NCBI GenBank assembly: GCA_963815185.1
Contig: CAWFGC010000005.1
Location: forward strand, 1 to 64,000
DNA from: SHZL01 sp963815185
Lineage (GTDB): Bacteria; Pseudomonadota; Gammaproteobacteria; Xanthomonadales; SZUA-36
Length of the DNA: 64,000 nt
Direction: 5' to 3'
The notes beneath the pieces are model-generated. The model searched no databases, had not been told where the DNA came from, and was given only the letters and a program-made list of their open reading frames with translations. The position numbers and the translations under genes are program-made. Shown here piece by piece: positions 51,174-63,342 of this stretch; position 1 is the first letter of the stretch; the number at the start of each line of letters is the position of its first letter.

Positions 51174-54100
51174 ATGTTTCATCCGGCCGTCCATGCCTGG
51201 TTTGCAGAAACCTTTGCACAAGCCACCCCGGTACAGAATTCCGCCTGGGAGGCCATTCGCAGTGGTCATGATGTACTTATTGCGGCACCCACAGGCAGCG
51301 GCAAAACGCTGGCAGCTTTCCTGTGTGCGATCAACGATCTGGTGGAGCACAGTCAAGATCGGAGCTTGCCGGACGGCGTCCAGGTACTCTATGTCTCGCC
51401 TCTGAAAGCACTGTCGAACGATATTGAAAAAAACCTGCAGTATCCGCTCGCCGGGGTCGATAGCTGGCTGCAGGCGAATGGTAACGCAGCCTCGGGCATC
51501 CGGGCCATGGTGCGCACCGGCGACACCACGCCAGGTGAGCGCGAGCAAATGCGGCGTCATCCACCGCATATCCTGGTCACTACACCCGAATCGCTTTATT
51601 TGCTTTTGACCTCGGTGTCGGGGCGAGCGATGCTGGCCACGGTTCGGGATGTGATCGTGGATGAAATTCACGCGGTGGCCGGCAGCAAGCGGGGCAGCCA
51701 CCTGGCATTGTCCCTGTCCCGTCTCGATCACCTGCTGCCACGGCGCGCCCGGCGTATAGGGCTTTCGGCGACGCAAAAACCGATCGAAGAGATTGCGCAC
51801 TTCCTCAATGGCGGCCTGCCGTGCCAAATCATCGATACCGGTCACCAGCGCGAGCGGGATTTGCAGATCGAAATGCCCGCTTCTCCGCTGACCGCGGTGA
51901 TGGCGAACGAAGTTTGGGAAGAGATTTACGATCGTTTGCAACATCTGATTGAAGAACACCGCACGACGCTTATTTTTGTCAATACACGGCGGCTGGCCGA
52001 ACGCCTGGCGCGGCATCTGGCCGAGCGTATCGGCGAGGAGGCAGTGACCGCACACCACGGCAGCCTTTCCCGCACACACCGTCTGGAAGCTGAGCAGGCG
52101 CTGAAGCATGGCCGCCTGCGTGCGCTGGTGGCAACAGCCTCGCTGGAACTGGGTATCGATATCGGTCACGTAGACCTGGTCTGCCAGCTTGGGTCTCCAG
52201 GCAGTATTTCCGGCTTCATTCAGCGCGTCGGCCGTGCCGGCCACCAGGTGGGTGCGATACCCAAGGGCCGGTTGTTTCCGTTGACCAGGGACGATCTGGT
52301 CGAAAGCATTGCCCTGCTGCGCGCCGTGCGTGACGGTCTGCTGGATCAGGTGGCGATTCCGGCTGCACCGCTGGATGTACTGGCGCAGCAACTGGTGGCG
52401 GAAATCAGCGCCCGCGAATGGGATGATACGGCTCTGTTCACGCTGGTTCGATCCGCCTGGCCCTATCGCCAACTTGACCGCGAAACGTTTGACCAGGTGA
52501 TTGACATGCTGGCCAGCGGCTATGCCACGCGACGCGGCAGACGGGCCGCGTACATCCATCACGACGCGATCAATGGCCGCTTGCGGGCCCGCCCCGGCGC
52601 ACGCCTCACTGCGCTGCAAAACGGCGGCGCCATACCGGACCAGTTCGACTACGAAGTCACGCTGCAGCCGCAAGGTTTCCGCGTCGGCACACTGAATGAA
52701 GATTTTGCTTTTGAAAGCATCCCCGGCGATATTTTTCAGCTCGGCAATACCAGCTACCGCATCTTGAAAATTGAACAGGGCAGGGTGCTGGTCGACGACG
52801 CGCACGGCCAGCCACCCACCATTCCGTTCTGGCTGGGTGACGCACCCGGCCGCAGCGACGAACTGTCCGCAGCGGTTTCCACGCTGCGCCAGGACATCCA
52901 GGATCAACTGCAGACGCACGCAGTCGAAGTCGTCCAGCAGCAGTTGCAAGCGCAAGGTTGCAGCCCGGCTGCCGCCCAACAGGCCGTCGCCTATCTGTCC
53001 GCGGTACGCGCGGCCCTGGGTTGTATCCCAACCCGGCAGCACATGGTGCTGGAGCGGTTTTTCGATGACACCGGCGACATGCACCTGGTGATTCATGCCC
53101 CGCTCGGATCGCGCATCATGCGCGCCTGGGGGCTGGCCCTGCGCAAGAGATTTTGCCGTCATTTCAATTTTGAATTGCAGGCCGCGGCGCTGGAAGACGG
53201 TTTGATCCTGTCACTGGGCGAGACGCACAGTTTCGACAACGAATCCATCCCCGCCTTTCTCAAATCGAATAACGTACGTCAGGTGTTGATCCAGGCTCTG
53301 TTGGATGCGCCCATGTTTGCCGCCCGCTGGCGCTGGAATGCCACCATCGCACTGGCAGTCCAACGCATGCGCAACGGCCAGAAACTGCCGCCACAGTGGC
53401 AACGCAACCAGGCGGAGGACCTGGTGGCAGTGGTTTTTCCCGACCAATTGGCCTGCCTGGAAAATATCCGCGGGGAGCGGGAAATACCCCGATCACCCAC
53501 TGGTGACGCAGACCATTCATGATTGCCTTTATGAGACCATGGATATCGAGGGCCTGGAACAAATACTGCGGCAGCTTGAGAGCGGTTTGATCGAAATTCG
53601 CTGCCTGGACCTGACCGCGCCGTCACCGCTGGCGGCGGAGATCATCAACGCCCGGCCCTATGCGTTTCTGGACGATGGCGATGCTGAAAACCGGCGCACA
53701 CGTGCCATCAGCCAAAACCCCCGCGACCTCGACGACGCCGCCATGCTCAGTATCATCTCGGTGTCTGCGATCGAACAGGTGCGGGCGGAATGCTGGATTA
53801 CGCCGCGCAACGCGGACGAATTACATGATGGCTTGCTGCAATGCGGATTTTTCACCCAGCGGGAATTCACCACCGGTTGTTCCAGTACCGGCGCCAGCGG
53901 AGATGCCGGTTCCTGGGCGCACTGGTTCCGGGCTCTGGCCGATGAACTGCGGGCCTGTTGCGTTTCCCGCGCCGATGGCAGGCAATGGTGGGTGGCGACC
54001 GAACGCCTGGGTGAATTCCTGACCCTGGACGCGCGGTTGACATACCAGCCCGATCCTTCCCCGGTATGGCCGCTGGAACCTACCAACAGCCGCGAACAGG

Positions 54101-55464
54101 CGCTGGTGGAACTGGTGCGCAGCCGCCTGGGGGGGCTGGGGCCGGTGACCGTGCATTCGCTGGCCGATGACCTGGGTTTGGCAGAGGCGGATATCACCCC
54201 GGCTCTACTCGCCTTGCAGCAAGAAGGCTTTGTGGTGCGCATGGCGGCCAATGAACAGCCGCTGGAGCGGGGTGAAGAGCAATGGTGCGAACGACGTCTG
54301 TTGGCCCGCATTCATCGCTATAGCCGCGAGCAGCGGCGTCACGCCCGCCAGCCGGTCAGCCCGGCCGCCTTCATGCGTTTCCTGGTGGCATGGCACGGGC
54401 TCGACATGCCGGCGGCGGACCTGGGGCAGGCCCTGTCGCTGTTGCAAGGCTGGGCTGCGCCGTTGGCTGCCTGGGAGCCTGCGCTGCTGCAAAGCCGGTG
54501 CCGCGATTATTCGCCCCAGGCACTGGATCAACTGATACTCAGCGGCCGGCTGAGCTGGTTCAGACCCATACAGGGTGTCAATAACAGGCAGCAGATTGTG
54601 GCGCAAACACCGATCACTCTGGCACCCAGGCAAACCATCGCTTGCTGGCAATCGGGCGGCCAGGCGCAGGAAAACGATTTGCCCGCCACAAGCGAGAAAA
54701 TCCTCGGCCTGCTCCGCACCGAAGGTGCCATGTTTACCGCGGACCTGGAACACCGGGCAGGTTTGCTGCGCCCGCAACTGGAACAGGCGCTGGCCACGCT
54801 GGTGGCGCGCGGCCTGGTCACCGCGGATGCTTTTTCGCCGCTGCGCTGGCTGATCCGGCCAGAGGCGACCCGGCGCCGGCAGATCAAGTCCGCGCAACGT
54901 AAAGGCGGCATGTCCGCAGCCGATATGCTGGGCCGTTGGAGTGCGGTCCGCTTTGCCGAGGCAAATTCTGCGGCCAGCGGCCAGGACAGCCTGGCAACCC
55001 AGTGTGCGGGCTTGCTAAGGCGTTACGGCGTGTTGTTCCGCGCCGTCATTGAACGCGAATCGCTGGCGCCGCCCTGGCGTCACCTGTTGCGCTACCTGCG
55101 GCGGATGGAAGACCGCGGAGAAGTCCAGGGCGGTCGTTTCGTCGATGGTTTTTCGGGAGAACAATTTGCCCTGGCGGAAGCTGCAGGACTGCTGCGGCGG
55201 CATGCGAACGCGCCGGAGCAGCATCAACTGGTGGTAATCAGCGCTGCCGACCCGCTGAACCTGGGGGGTGTGATCACGCCAGGCGTCAGAACTGCCGCGC
55301 TCATCGGACACCGTATTTTGCTGTGCGACGGGGTTCCGCTGGCACGCATGCAGGGAGAAACGCTGCAAGTGCTGGACACGCATCCCAGCCTGCCCATACA
55401 TCAAATCCGGCAGCGGTTATCCACCGTCCACGAATTTCGCCCCGGCCGGCGCGGTAGCGGCTGA
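51174..55464 (+). CDS. lhr: large ATP-dependent helicase Lhr, one frame break
   Basis: About 1,430 residues. Lhr is a 3'-5' helicase linked to DNA repair; E. coli Lhr is 1,538 residues. Motifs are TPVQNSAWEAIRSGHDVLIA, Walker A AAPTGSGKTLAAF, LYVSPLKALSNDI, VTTPESLYLLLTS, DEIH (IVDEIHAVAGSKRGSHLALS) and motif VI GFIQRVGRAGHQVG. A winged-helix and Lhr-core part follows, then a long C-terminal Lhr-CTD (YAFLDDGDAENRRTRAIS onward). The break is at the C-run 53487-53490; three Cs restore REIPDHPLVTQTIHDCLYET. ATG 51174 begins the conserved MFHPAVHAWF. A long antisense reading frame opposite is not coding. Confidence 0.92.
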
Positions 55465-55525
55465 TTACCGCATCTTCAGGCACCACGGCGGGAGCGTTGT
55501 CAGCCCAAGCGCAGGGCTTGATACC

Positions 55526-58257
55526 TTACGCCGCCAGTTGCCGCAGCACGTAATGCAGGATTCCGCCGTGCTGGTAATAGTCCCATTCCTTTGGCGTGTC
55601 GATCCTGACCCGTGCCTTGAATGTGGTCACCTTGCCGTCTTCGGCCCGCGCCGTTACCGTAATAGTACTTGAGCTATTTGGTGTAAGCTCTTCAATATCA
55701 AAAGTTTCCTTACCCGTCAAACCCAGGCTGTCTGCCGACTCACCCTCGAGGAAATTGAGCGGCAAAACGCCCATGCCCACCAGGTTGGATCGATGGATGC
55801 GTTCGAAGCTTTCGGTGATTACCGCCTTTACGCCCAACAGGATGGTGCCTTTGGCGGCCCAGTCGCGTGACGACCCGGTGCCATATTCCTTGCCGGCAAG
55901 GATCACCAGCGGCGTGCCTTCAGACTGGTATTGCATGGCCGCGTCATAAATGCTCATCTCGGCCCCGTCTGGCTGGTGCGTGGTCCAGCCGCCTTCGGTT
56001 CCGGGCGCGAGCTGGTTACGCAGGCGCACGTTGGCGAAGGTGCCACGCATCATCACCTCGTGGTTGCCGCGGCGTGAACCGTAGGAGTTGAAATCCGTCT
56101 TTTGCACGCCCTTGCTTTTGAGGTACTTGCCTGCCGGAGAATCTTCCTTGATGGCGCCTGCCGGGGAAATATGATCCGTGGTGATCGAATCACCCAGCCG
56201 GGCAAGGCAGCGGGCGCCGCGTATGGCCACCAGTCCGGGCACTTCTTGCGTCATGCCGCGGAAAGTAGGGCGGATTCTGGATGTAGGTGGAATCGTCCTG
56301 CCAGTCGAACATTTCACCGACGGGTGATTCGATGCTGTTCCAGCGCTCGTCACCTTTGAACACGCTGGCATAACTGGACTGGAACATGTCCGAACTCACG
56401 CTGGCGGTGATGACTTCCTGGATTTCATGACTTGAAGGCCAGATATCCTTGAGCATGACCGGCCTGACCGTTGCTGTCATGGCCCAGCGGATCCGTGGTC
56501 AGGTTCACATCCATGCGGCCCGCCAGAGCGTACGCCACCACCAACGGGGGTGAGGCAAGGTAGTTCATCTTCACGTCCGCGTGCACGCGCCCCTCGAAAT
56601 TCCGGTTGCCGGACAGCACCGAAACCGCGACCAGATCATGTTCGACGTATCGCATTGGCGATGGGCTCGGGCAAGGGGCCGGAATTGCCAATGCAGGTGG
56701 TGCAGCCATAGCCCACCACGTTGAAACCCAAAGCTTCAAGGTCGTCCAGCAAGCCGGCCTTGACCAGGTAGTCGGTCACCACGCGCGAACCAGGGCCCAG
56801 TGAGGTTTTGACCCAGGGCTTGACTTTAAGGCCCCTGGCTACGGCGTTTCGCGCCAGCAGACCGGCGCCCAGCATCACCTGTGGATTGGAGGTATTGGTG
56901 CATGAGGTGATCGCTGCAATGACCACGGCACCATCGCTCAGATCGAATTGCTGGCCGTTATAGCTGACCTGTGCAACCGGTGTGTGTATCACCTCGTCAT
57001 TACCCACGGCCACGCCACCGCCCTCGTCTTCGAAGCGATCTTCCGCCCGGTTGGCCGGCAGGCGGCCACTGGTCAACTCCACCACGTGCTGGGCGTAATT
57101 CTTCGCCGCTTCCGTCAGCAATACCCGGTCCTGTGGCCGTTTGGGACCGGCCAGGCTGGGCAGCACCGTCGCCATATCGAGTTCCAGTACTGAACTGTAT
57201 TCGGCTTCGGGTGAATCGGCAGTGCGAAACATGTTCTGCGCCCGGGCGTAGGCTTCGACCAAAGCGACCTGTTCCGCGGAGCGCCCGGAAAGCCGCAGAT
57301 AGCGCAGGCTTTCCTCATCGATCGGGAAAATGCCGCAGGTTGCGCCATATTCGGGCGCCATATTGGAAATCGTGGCGCGGTCCGCCAGCGGCAGGTGATC
57401 CAGGCCATGACCGAAAAATTCGACAAACTTGCCGACCACCCCATGCGCGCGCAGCATCTGTGTCACCGTCAGGACGAGATCGGTTGCCGTCGCGCCTTCC
57501 GGCAGCTTGCCGGTCAGGCGGAAGCCGACGACCTGCGGGATCAGCATGGTGATGGCTTGTCCCAGCATGGCGGCTTCGGCCTCGATGCCGCCCACACCCC
57601 ATCCCAGTACGCCAATGCCATTGATCATCGTGGTGTGGGAGTCGGTGCCCACCACCGTATCCGGGTAGGCGAGCCCATTGGAACCAAATACGACGCGGGC
57701 CAGATGTTCCAGGTTGACCTGGTGCACAATGCCGGTATTGGGCGGAACCACGCGGAAATTACTGAACGCGCTTTGACCCCAGCGCAAGAAACTGTAGCGT
57801 TCCTGGTTGCGTTTGAACTCGATTTCGTTGTTGAGATCCAGGGAATTGGCCTTGCCAAAGCTGTCCACCTGTACCGAATGGTCGATCACCAGTTCCGCCG
57901 GTGACAGGGGGTTGATTTGGCTGGCAGCGACCACCGAGCTGCGGTCATCGCATCGCGCATCGCGGCAAGATCGACCACCGCCGGCACACCGGTAAAATCC
58001 TGCAGTACCACGCGCGCCGGTGTGAACGCGATTTCTGTTTCGGGCTCGGCGGCCGGGTCCCAGCGGCACATGGCCTCGATATCGCTGTGGCTGACATCGA
58101 CGCCGTCCTCATGCCGCAGCAGATTTTCCAGCAGGATTTTCAGGCTGAATGGCAAGCGGCTGATGTCGTGTTGCTGTGCCAGCTTGGCCAGGCTGAAATA
58201 GCGGTATTCCTGGCCATTGACATTCAACTTGGCGGCGGTAGAAAAAGAGTCACCCAT
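55526..58257 (-). CDS. acnA: aconitate hydratase AcnA, four frame breaks
   Basis: About 910 residues after repair. It isomerises citrate and isocitrate. ATG 58257 gives GDSFSTAAKLNVNGQEYRYF. The [4Fe-4S] ligands are in AAITSCTNTSNPQVMLGAGL and VVGYGCTTCIGNSGPLPEP. SDSHTTMINGIGVLGWGVGG-type, LSGNRNFEGRVHADVK, GDSITTDHISPAGAI and GKEYGTGSSRDWAAKG are conserved. Breaks lie near 57,930, 56,645, 56,463 and 56,262-56,264. The last two are clearly one extra base (removing a G gives SNGQPVMLKDIW; removing a T gives PPYFRGMTQEVPG). The first has the opposite sign. All conserved blocks are present in order, so it is likely functional in the organism. Confidence 0.92.
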
Positions 58258-58399
58258 TGCGTTCTCCGATAAAAACAATCTTCAAGAAAAAAATGTTGTG
58301 CAGCTACAGATTATCGCCCATCCCGGGCGGGGTTCCCAGTCGCTTGTTCACCGCTTCTGATTCATGTATGGCATCTGCGCAGGATCTTGCCTGCGGGGC

Positions 58400-59008
58400 T
58401 CAACCCATCAGTAAGGCCTGGGTTTCCCGCATGATGCGTTTCCTGCCAAACAGCAATTCAAGACGGCCGCCGCCCAATTGATCCCACAGCACGGCCGAGC
58501 GCACTCCGGCCAGCAACAAGGTCCTGACCCAGTCAACCGTGCGATCCAACTTGAGATGCTGTGGCTTACCGTTGACTACGATACGTGGTGAAAGATGGCT
58601 GATGGTGTCTGTGTACAATATTGCAATTTCATGCGCTTGCAGGTCTTCGCGCTGATATTCTTCCAGCTCCGTTCCCGCGCCAGCAATTTCCTCCAGGCGT
58701 TTGCCGATGGTTTCCTGCAGGCGAGCGGATGCCTTGAACCGGCGTTCGATTTGCAGCAGTCCAAGGGCGTAACGCAGTGCTTCGGTGTAGCGGTGTTCAC
58801 CCTGAAGCGCCGCCAGCAGCGTCTCCAGGCCCAGCCGAAGATGACTCTTGTTACCATAAACGGATTCGACCGAATCGGCTTCGAGACGAAACAATGAATG
58901 CAAACTGGTGCTGGCAGCATAGCCGGACCAGGTGCCGTGCCAGGCGGCCTGCCGCACCAGTTCCGCCGCCTGCATGACGCCGGCCAATGCCATGGTGCGC
59001 TCCTTCAT
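58400..59008 (-). CDS. hflD: high-frequency lysogenization protein HflD homologue
   Basis: 202 residues, all-helical, family standard. AGVMQAAELVRQAAWHGTW, GLETLLAALQGEHRYTEALR, YALGLLQIERRF and ILYTDTISHLSPRIVVNG match HflD. In E. coli HflD binds phage lambda CII. Its housekeeping role is unclear, but it is constantly encoded after mnmA. It overlaps the mnmA stop by 4 bp (59005-59008). ATG 58993 is an alternative start. Confidence 0.93.
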   Translation of the reverse strand: MKERTMALAGVMQAAELVRQAAWHGTWSGYAASTSLHSLFRLEADSVESVYGNKSHLRLGLETLLAALQGEHRYTEALRYALGLLQIERRFKASARLQETIGKRLEEIAGAGTELEEYQREDLQAHEIAILYTDTISHLSPRIVVNGKPQHLKLDRTVDWVRTLLLAGVRSAVLWDQLGGGRLELLFGRKRIMRETQALLMG

Positions 59009-60166
59009 GATGCGGCCAACCCTGTTTTGTGTTCCCTGACCGGTGCGTTACGGCTGGCCGTGGGTGCATCGCTGTCATCGATGATCGCGCCACCGAGACA
59101 GACTTCGGCCGCATACAGCACCACCGATTGGCCTGGCGTCACGGCCCACTGCGGCTGTTCAAACTTCAGTGAGATACGGTCTGCGGCGATGTCCTCCACA
59201 ACGCAAGCCTGAGGCGCCTGGCGATAGCGAACCTGCGCCTGCAATCTGCTACCCGGCTGCGGCGCCACCCCCGCTATCCAGCTTGCCTGGCTGGCGCTGA
59301 GCGCGCTTGAAAACAACCAGGGATGGTCATGATCCTGTCCCACATAGAGCACATTTTCCGCCATGTCCTTGTGCAACACATACCAGGGGGCATCCGCATA
59401 GCCGCGCACGCCACCAATGCCCAGGCCCTGCCTTTGGCCCAGGGTATGAAACATCAAGCCCTGATGTTCACCGATCAGATCACCTTCGGCGGTGCGAATC
59501 TCGCCGGGCTGCGATGTGATGTATTCGGACAGAAACGCCCTGAAGTTGCGCTCGCCGATAAAACAGATTCCGGTGCTGTCCTTTTTCGCGTGCACATGAA
59601 TGCCCGCGTCCGCGGCCATGTCCCTGACCTGCGGCTTGCGCAGCTCACCCACCGGGAAGTCGGTACATGCCAGTTGCTCCTGCCCCAGCGTGTAAAGGAA
59701 GTAACTCTGGTCCTTGTCGCTGTCGCGACCGCGCAGCAGGCGGTGCAGTCCCTGCGCGTTCATCGCTGCGCGCGTAGTGTCCGGTGGCGATGCGCTCGGC
59801 GCCCAGGGCACGGGCATGCTCGATAAAGGTCTTGAACTTGATTTCCCGGTTGCACAGAATGTCCGGGTTCGGCGTTCGGCCGGCGCGATATTCGCTGAGG
59901 AAATTTTCGAACACGAAATCCCAGTATTCGGCGGAAAAATTGCGCCGGTGCAGCGGAATACCGATGTGTTCTGCTACGGCCAGGGCATCCCGTGCGTCTT
60001 CTGCAGCCGGACAATCACCAAAACGGTCATCTTCCTCCCAGTTTTTCATGAACATGCCGGCCAGCTCGCGCCCCTGTTGCTTGAGGCACAGGGCGGCGAC
60101 CGAAGAATCGACCCCGCCGGACATGGCGACCATGGTCAAAACACGATTATTGGCAAGCGTTTGCAT
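59005..60166 (-). CDS. mnmA: tRNA 2-thiouridylase MnmA, one frame break
   Basis: About 387 residues, somewhat long for MnmA (about 360-370). It 2-thiolates U34 of tRNA-Lys/Glu/Gln. The PP-loop SGGVDSS is at residues 16-22, the catalytic Cys105 in NPDILCNREIKFK and the second Cys in DSTGICFIGERNFRAFL. GLMFHTLGQRQGLGIGGV and the C-terminal PQWAVTPGQSVVLYAAEVCL are typical. The break is near 59,765-59,775, after ATGHYAR; the following frame reads MNAQGLHRLLRGRDSDKDQS. It has the sign of one extra base. The last 20 or so residues are atypical. Divergent from clpS. Confidence 0.93.
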
Positions 60167-60243
60167 GTCCAGTATTTGGGGTCAAAGCGCAAAAGATAAA
60201 GTGTATTATCGACGCGCCCGGCTTGCTCAGTTAAAATCAACCC

Positions 60244-60564
60244 ATGGGACAAGATCTTGAATCCAGAAAGGAACAGGGCATCGCGCTGGAGGAGGCCCGG
60301 CCAGAGGTCTCGCTGCCGCCCATGTACCGTGTCATTCTGTTAAACGATGATTACACGCCAATGGATTTTGTCATCGAAATCCTGCGGTTGTTTTTCAACA
60401 TGAGCCATGACCGGGCAACGCAAGTGATGCTGCATGTCCATACCCGGGGCAAAGGAGTTTGCGGCGTCTTTACATTTGAAATTGCCGAAACCAAGGTCGT
60501 CCAGGTAAACGAATTTTCGCGCCAGCATGAGCATCCTTTGAAATGCACGATGGAAAAAGCCTGA
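60244..60564 (+). CDS. clpS: ClpS adaptor protein
   Basis: 106 residues. ClpS delivers N-end-rule substrates to ClpAP. The substrate-binding region MYRVILLNDDYTPMDFVIEI is followed by HDRATQVMLHVHTRGKGVCG and VNEFSRQHEHPLKCTMEKA. It lies 108 bp upstream of clpA and 77 bp divergent from mnmA. Start ATG 60244; GGAG-like signal weak. Confidence 0.97.
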   Translation: MGQDLESRKEQGIALEEARPEVSLPPMYRVILLNDDYTPMDFVIEILRLFFNMSHDRATQVMLHVHTRGKGVCGVFTFEIAETKVVQVNEFSRQHEHPLKCTMEKA

Positions 60565-60672
60565 AACCTTAGGCTATCAACACGGGTCTGAAGGTTGACA
60601 GGCCGCGTCTGATCGCTGCGGGCTGCAAAGATCGGGGGTTGCCCGAGACCGCCAACACAGGGAACTGGAATC

Positions 60673-62967
60673 ATGTTCAGCAAGGAATTGGAACTTTCCA
60701 TCAGCCAGGCCTACCAGGAAGCGCGTGAGAACCGCCACGAATTTCTCACTGTCGAGCACATGCTGCTGGCTTTGCTGGACAATGCATCAGCGCTCAGCAT
60801 TCTCAATGCCTGCGGTGCTGACTGCGCAGTGCTGGAAAAGGAAATCCGTAAGGTGCTGGAAGACACCGTGTCCTTGATCAAGGAGGGGGACAGCCGCGAC
60901 ACCCAGCCCACCATCGGGTTTCAACGTGTGCTGCAGCGCGCGCTGTACCACGTGCAGTCAGCCGGCAAGGAAGAAGTATTGGGCGCCAATGTCCTCGTTG
61001 CCATATTCAGCGAAAAGGACTCGTACGCCAGTTACCTGCTGCACCGGCATGATGTCACGCGACTGGACGTGGTCAACTACATATCGCACGGTATCAGCAG
61101 GGTCGATGGCCAAAAAGAAGGCGAAGCCGGCCAGGAAACACTGGACGGGCAGGGCGGTCAGGCGGAAAAGAAAGACAGCGCCCTCGATCGTTTCACGTCC
61201 AACCTGAACCAACGCGCGCGCGATGATCAAATCGATCCGTTAATTGGCCGTGCAAGCGAAATCGAACGCACCATTCAGATCTTGTGCCGCCGCCGTAAGA
61301 ACAACCCCTTGTTCGTCGGCGAGGCAGGGGTCGGCAAAACCGCAATGGCCGAAGGCCTGGCGCTGCGCATCGTCAAAAATGAGGTGCCTGAAATTCTTGC
61401 CAAAGCCACGATCTATGCGCTGGATCTTGGTTCCCTGCTGGCTGGCACCAAGTACCGTGGTGACTTCGAAAAACGCCTCAAGGCCGTAATCGCAGAATTG
61501 ATGGATAAGCCCGGCTCGATCCTGTTCATCGACGAAATACACACCATTATTGGAGCGGGCGCAGCTTCGGGTGGCGTGATGGATGCCTCCAACCTGATCA
61601 AGCCGATGCTGGCTTCCGGCGATTTGCGCTGCATCGGCTCCACCACGTTTCAGGAGTTCCGCGGGGTATTTGAAAAAGACCGCGCGCTGGCGCGGCGTTT
61701 TCAGAAAATCGATATTACCGAGCCCAGCGTCGTTGAAACCGTGGAAATACTGCGCGGCCTGAAAAGCCGGTTTGAGGACCATCACCAGGTGAAATACACC
61801 GATGCGGCATTGGTGGCAGCGGCCGAACTTTCGGCCCGCCACATCAATGACCGCCATCTGCCGGACAAGGCCATCGACGTCATCGATGAAGCCGGCGCCC
61901 GCCAACGCATGCTGTTGCCGGAGGAACGCAAGGAGTGCCTGGACGAACATGATATCGAGCAGATCATTGCCCACATGGCGCGGATTCCGGCCAAACAGGT
62001 TTCGAGCACGGACCGGGATGCGCTGCGTAACCTCAATCGTGACCTGAAATTGGTTGTTTTCGGACAGGATGAAGCCATTGAAGCCTTGACGGCGGCGATC
62101 AAAATGTCCCGTTCCGGCCTGGGTGAGGCAGATAAACCCATTGGCTCATTCCTGTTCGCCGGGCCTACCGGTGTGGGCAAGACCGAAGTCACGCGTCAAC
62201 TGGCCCTGACCATGGGCATCGAATTGATTCGCTTCGACATGTCCGAGTACATGGAAGCGCATTCCGTTTCCCGCCTGGTGGGTGCACCACCCGGTTACGT
62301 CGGCTTCGATCGCGGCGGACTGCTCACCGAAGCCGTGACCAGAAACCCGCACGCCGTGCTCTTGCTGGATGAAGTCGAAAAGGCCCATCCCGATATTTTC
62401 AATATCCTGCTGCAAGTGATGGACCACGGCAAACTGACCGATGCCAACGGGCGCGAAGCAGATTTCCGCAATGTCATCCTGGTCATGACCACCAACGCCG
62501 GCGCGCAGCAAAGCGCCCGCCGCTCCATTGGATTTACCGATCAGGATCATTCGACCGATGCCCTGGAAATTTTGCGCAAGATGTTTGCGCCGGAGTTCCG
62601 CAACCGACTTGACGCGATCATCCAGTTCCGCGCCCTGGATATGACCGTCGTTCTGCGGGTCGTCGACAAGTTCATCCTCGAACTCGAAGAGCAACTGGCG
62701 CTGAAAAACGTATCGATTTCCGTGACACGTTCGGCCCGGGAATGGCTGGCCGAGAAGGGTTTTGATGTGCAAATGGGCGCCAGGCCAATGAAACGGGTGA
62801 TCCAGGAGCAAATCAAGCGCCCGTTGGCCGATGACCTGCTGTTTGGTGAGTTGGTCGATGGCGGTGTGGTGCGTGTCAATGCGCCGCGCGGCAAGAGCGA
62901 TAAACTTCAGATCAAGATAGTGGCTAAATCTGCGGGGCCGAAGGCTTTGCCCGCATCTGCTGAATAG
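60673..62967 (+). CDS. clpA: ClpA, ATPase subunit of ClpAP protease
   Basis: 764 residues. The N-terminal Clp repeat domain binds ClpS (LTVEHMLLALLDN, VLGANVLVAIFSEKDSYASY). The first AAA module has Walker A GEAGVGKT at about 216-223 and Walker B ILFIDEIH. The second has GPTGVGKTEVTRQLAL at about 497 and VLLLDEVEKAHPDIFNILLQ. No ClpB-type middle coiled-coil, which confirms ClpA. The ClpP-binding IGF/L-type loop is plausible near GAQQSARRSIGFTDQ. Intact frame. Confidence 0.97.
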   Translation: MFSKELELSISQAYQEARENRHEFLTVEHMLLALLDNASALSILNACGADCAVLEKEIRKVLEDTVSLIKEGDSRDTQPTIGFQRVLQRALYHVQSAGKEEVLGANVLVAIFSEKDSYASYLLHRHDVTRLDVVNYISHGISRVDGQKEGEAGQETLDGQGGQAEKKDSALDRFTSNLNQRARDDQIDPLIGRASEIERTIQILCRRRKNNPLFVGEAGVGKTAMAEGLALRIVKNEVPEILAKATIYALDLGSLLAGTKYRGDFEKRLKAVIAELMDKPGSILFIDEIHTIIGAGAASGGVMDASNLIKPMLASGDLRCIGSTTFQEFRGVFEKDRALARRFQKIDITEPSVVETVEILRGLKSRFEDHHQVKYTDAALVAAAELSARHINDRHLPDKAIDVIDEAGARQRMLLPEERKECLDEHDIEQIIAHMARIPAKQVSSTDRDALRNLNRDLKLVVFGQDEAIEALTAAIKMSRSGLGEADKPIGSFLFAGPTGVGKTEVTRQLALTMGIELIRFDMSEYMEAHSVSRLVGAPPGYVGFDRGGLLTEAVTRNPHAVLLLDEVEKAHPDIFNILLQVMDHGKLTDANGREADFRNVILVMTTNAGAQQSARRSIGFTDQDHSTDALEILRKMFAPEFRNRLDAIIQFRALDMTVVLRVVDKFILELEEQLALKNVSISVTRSAREWLAEKGFDVQMGARPMKRVIQEQIKRPLADDLLFGELVDGGVVRVNAPRGKSDKLQIKIVAKSAGPKALPASAE

Positions 62968-62990
62968 GCAGCCGGCACGAGGGCAGCCAG

Positions 62991-63209
62991 CTATTTGGTG
63001 CGATAGGTAATTCGTCCTTTGGACAGGTCGTAGGGCGTCAATTCGACTTTGACCTTGTCGCCGGTGAGTATGCGGATGTAGTGCTTGCGCATGCGCCCGG
63101 AAATGTGCGCAGTCACAATATGACCGTTATCCAGCTCGACCCTGAACATTGTGTTTGGCAGTGTCTCAAGCACTTTTCCATCCATTTCAATGACATCTTC
63201 TTTCGCCAT
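62991..63209 (-). CDS. infA: translation initiation factor IF-1
   Basis: 72 residues, a single S1/OB domain: MAKEDVIEMDGKVLETLPN, FRVELDNGHIVTAHISGRMR, YDLSKGRITYRTK. It binds the ribosomal A site during initiation. ATG 63209 fits the universal start; the frame is open upstream but not conserved. It is convergent with clpA, a neighbour arrangement common in Gammaproteobacteria. Confidence 0.98.
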   Translation of the reverse strand: MAKEDVIEMDGKVLETLPNTMFRVELDNGHIVTAHISGRMRKHYIRILTGDKVKVELTPYDLSKGRITYRTK

Positions 63210-63342
63210 ATGCTCCCACCTGAAATTCAAGAGCCGGTATTGTGCCACCCCAGGGCGGATATTGCACGAAGGCTGAACGGAAATTAAACGTTGCGGCGGC
63301 TCCATTCTGCCGATCTGAAGCCCGGCGGAGACGTGAGCGCAG

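Noticed and set aside
51075..53162. 695-codon minus-strand open frame
   Set aside because: Lies exactly opposite lhr, low-complexity Arg/Gln-rich composition and no domain; a GC-codon shadow.
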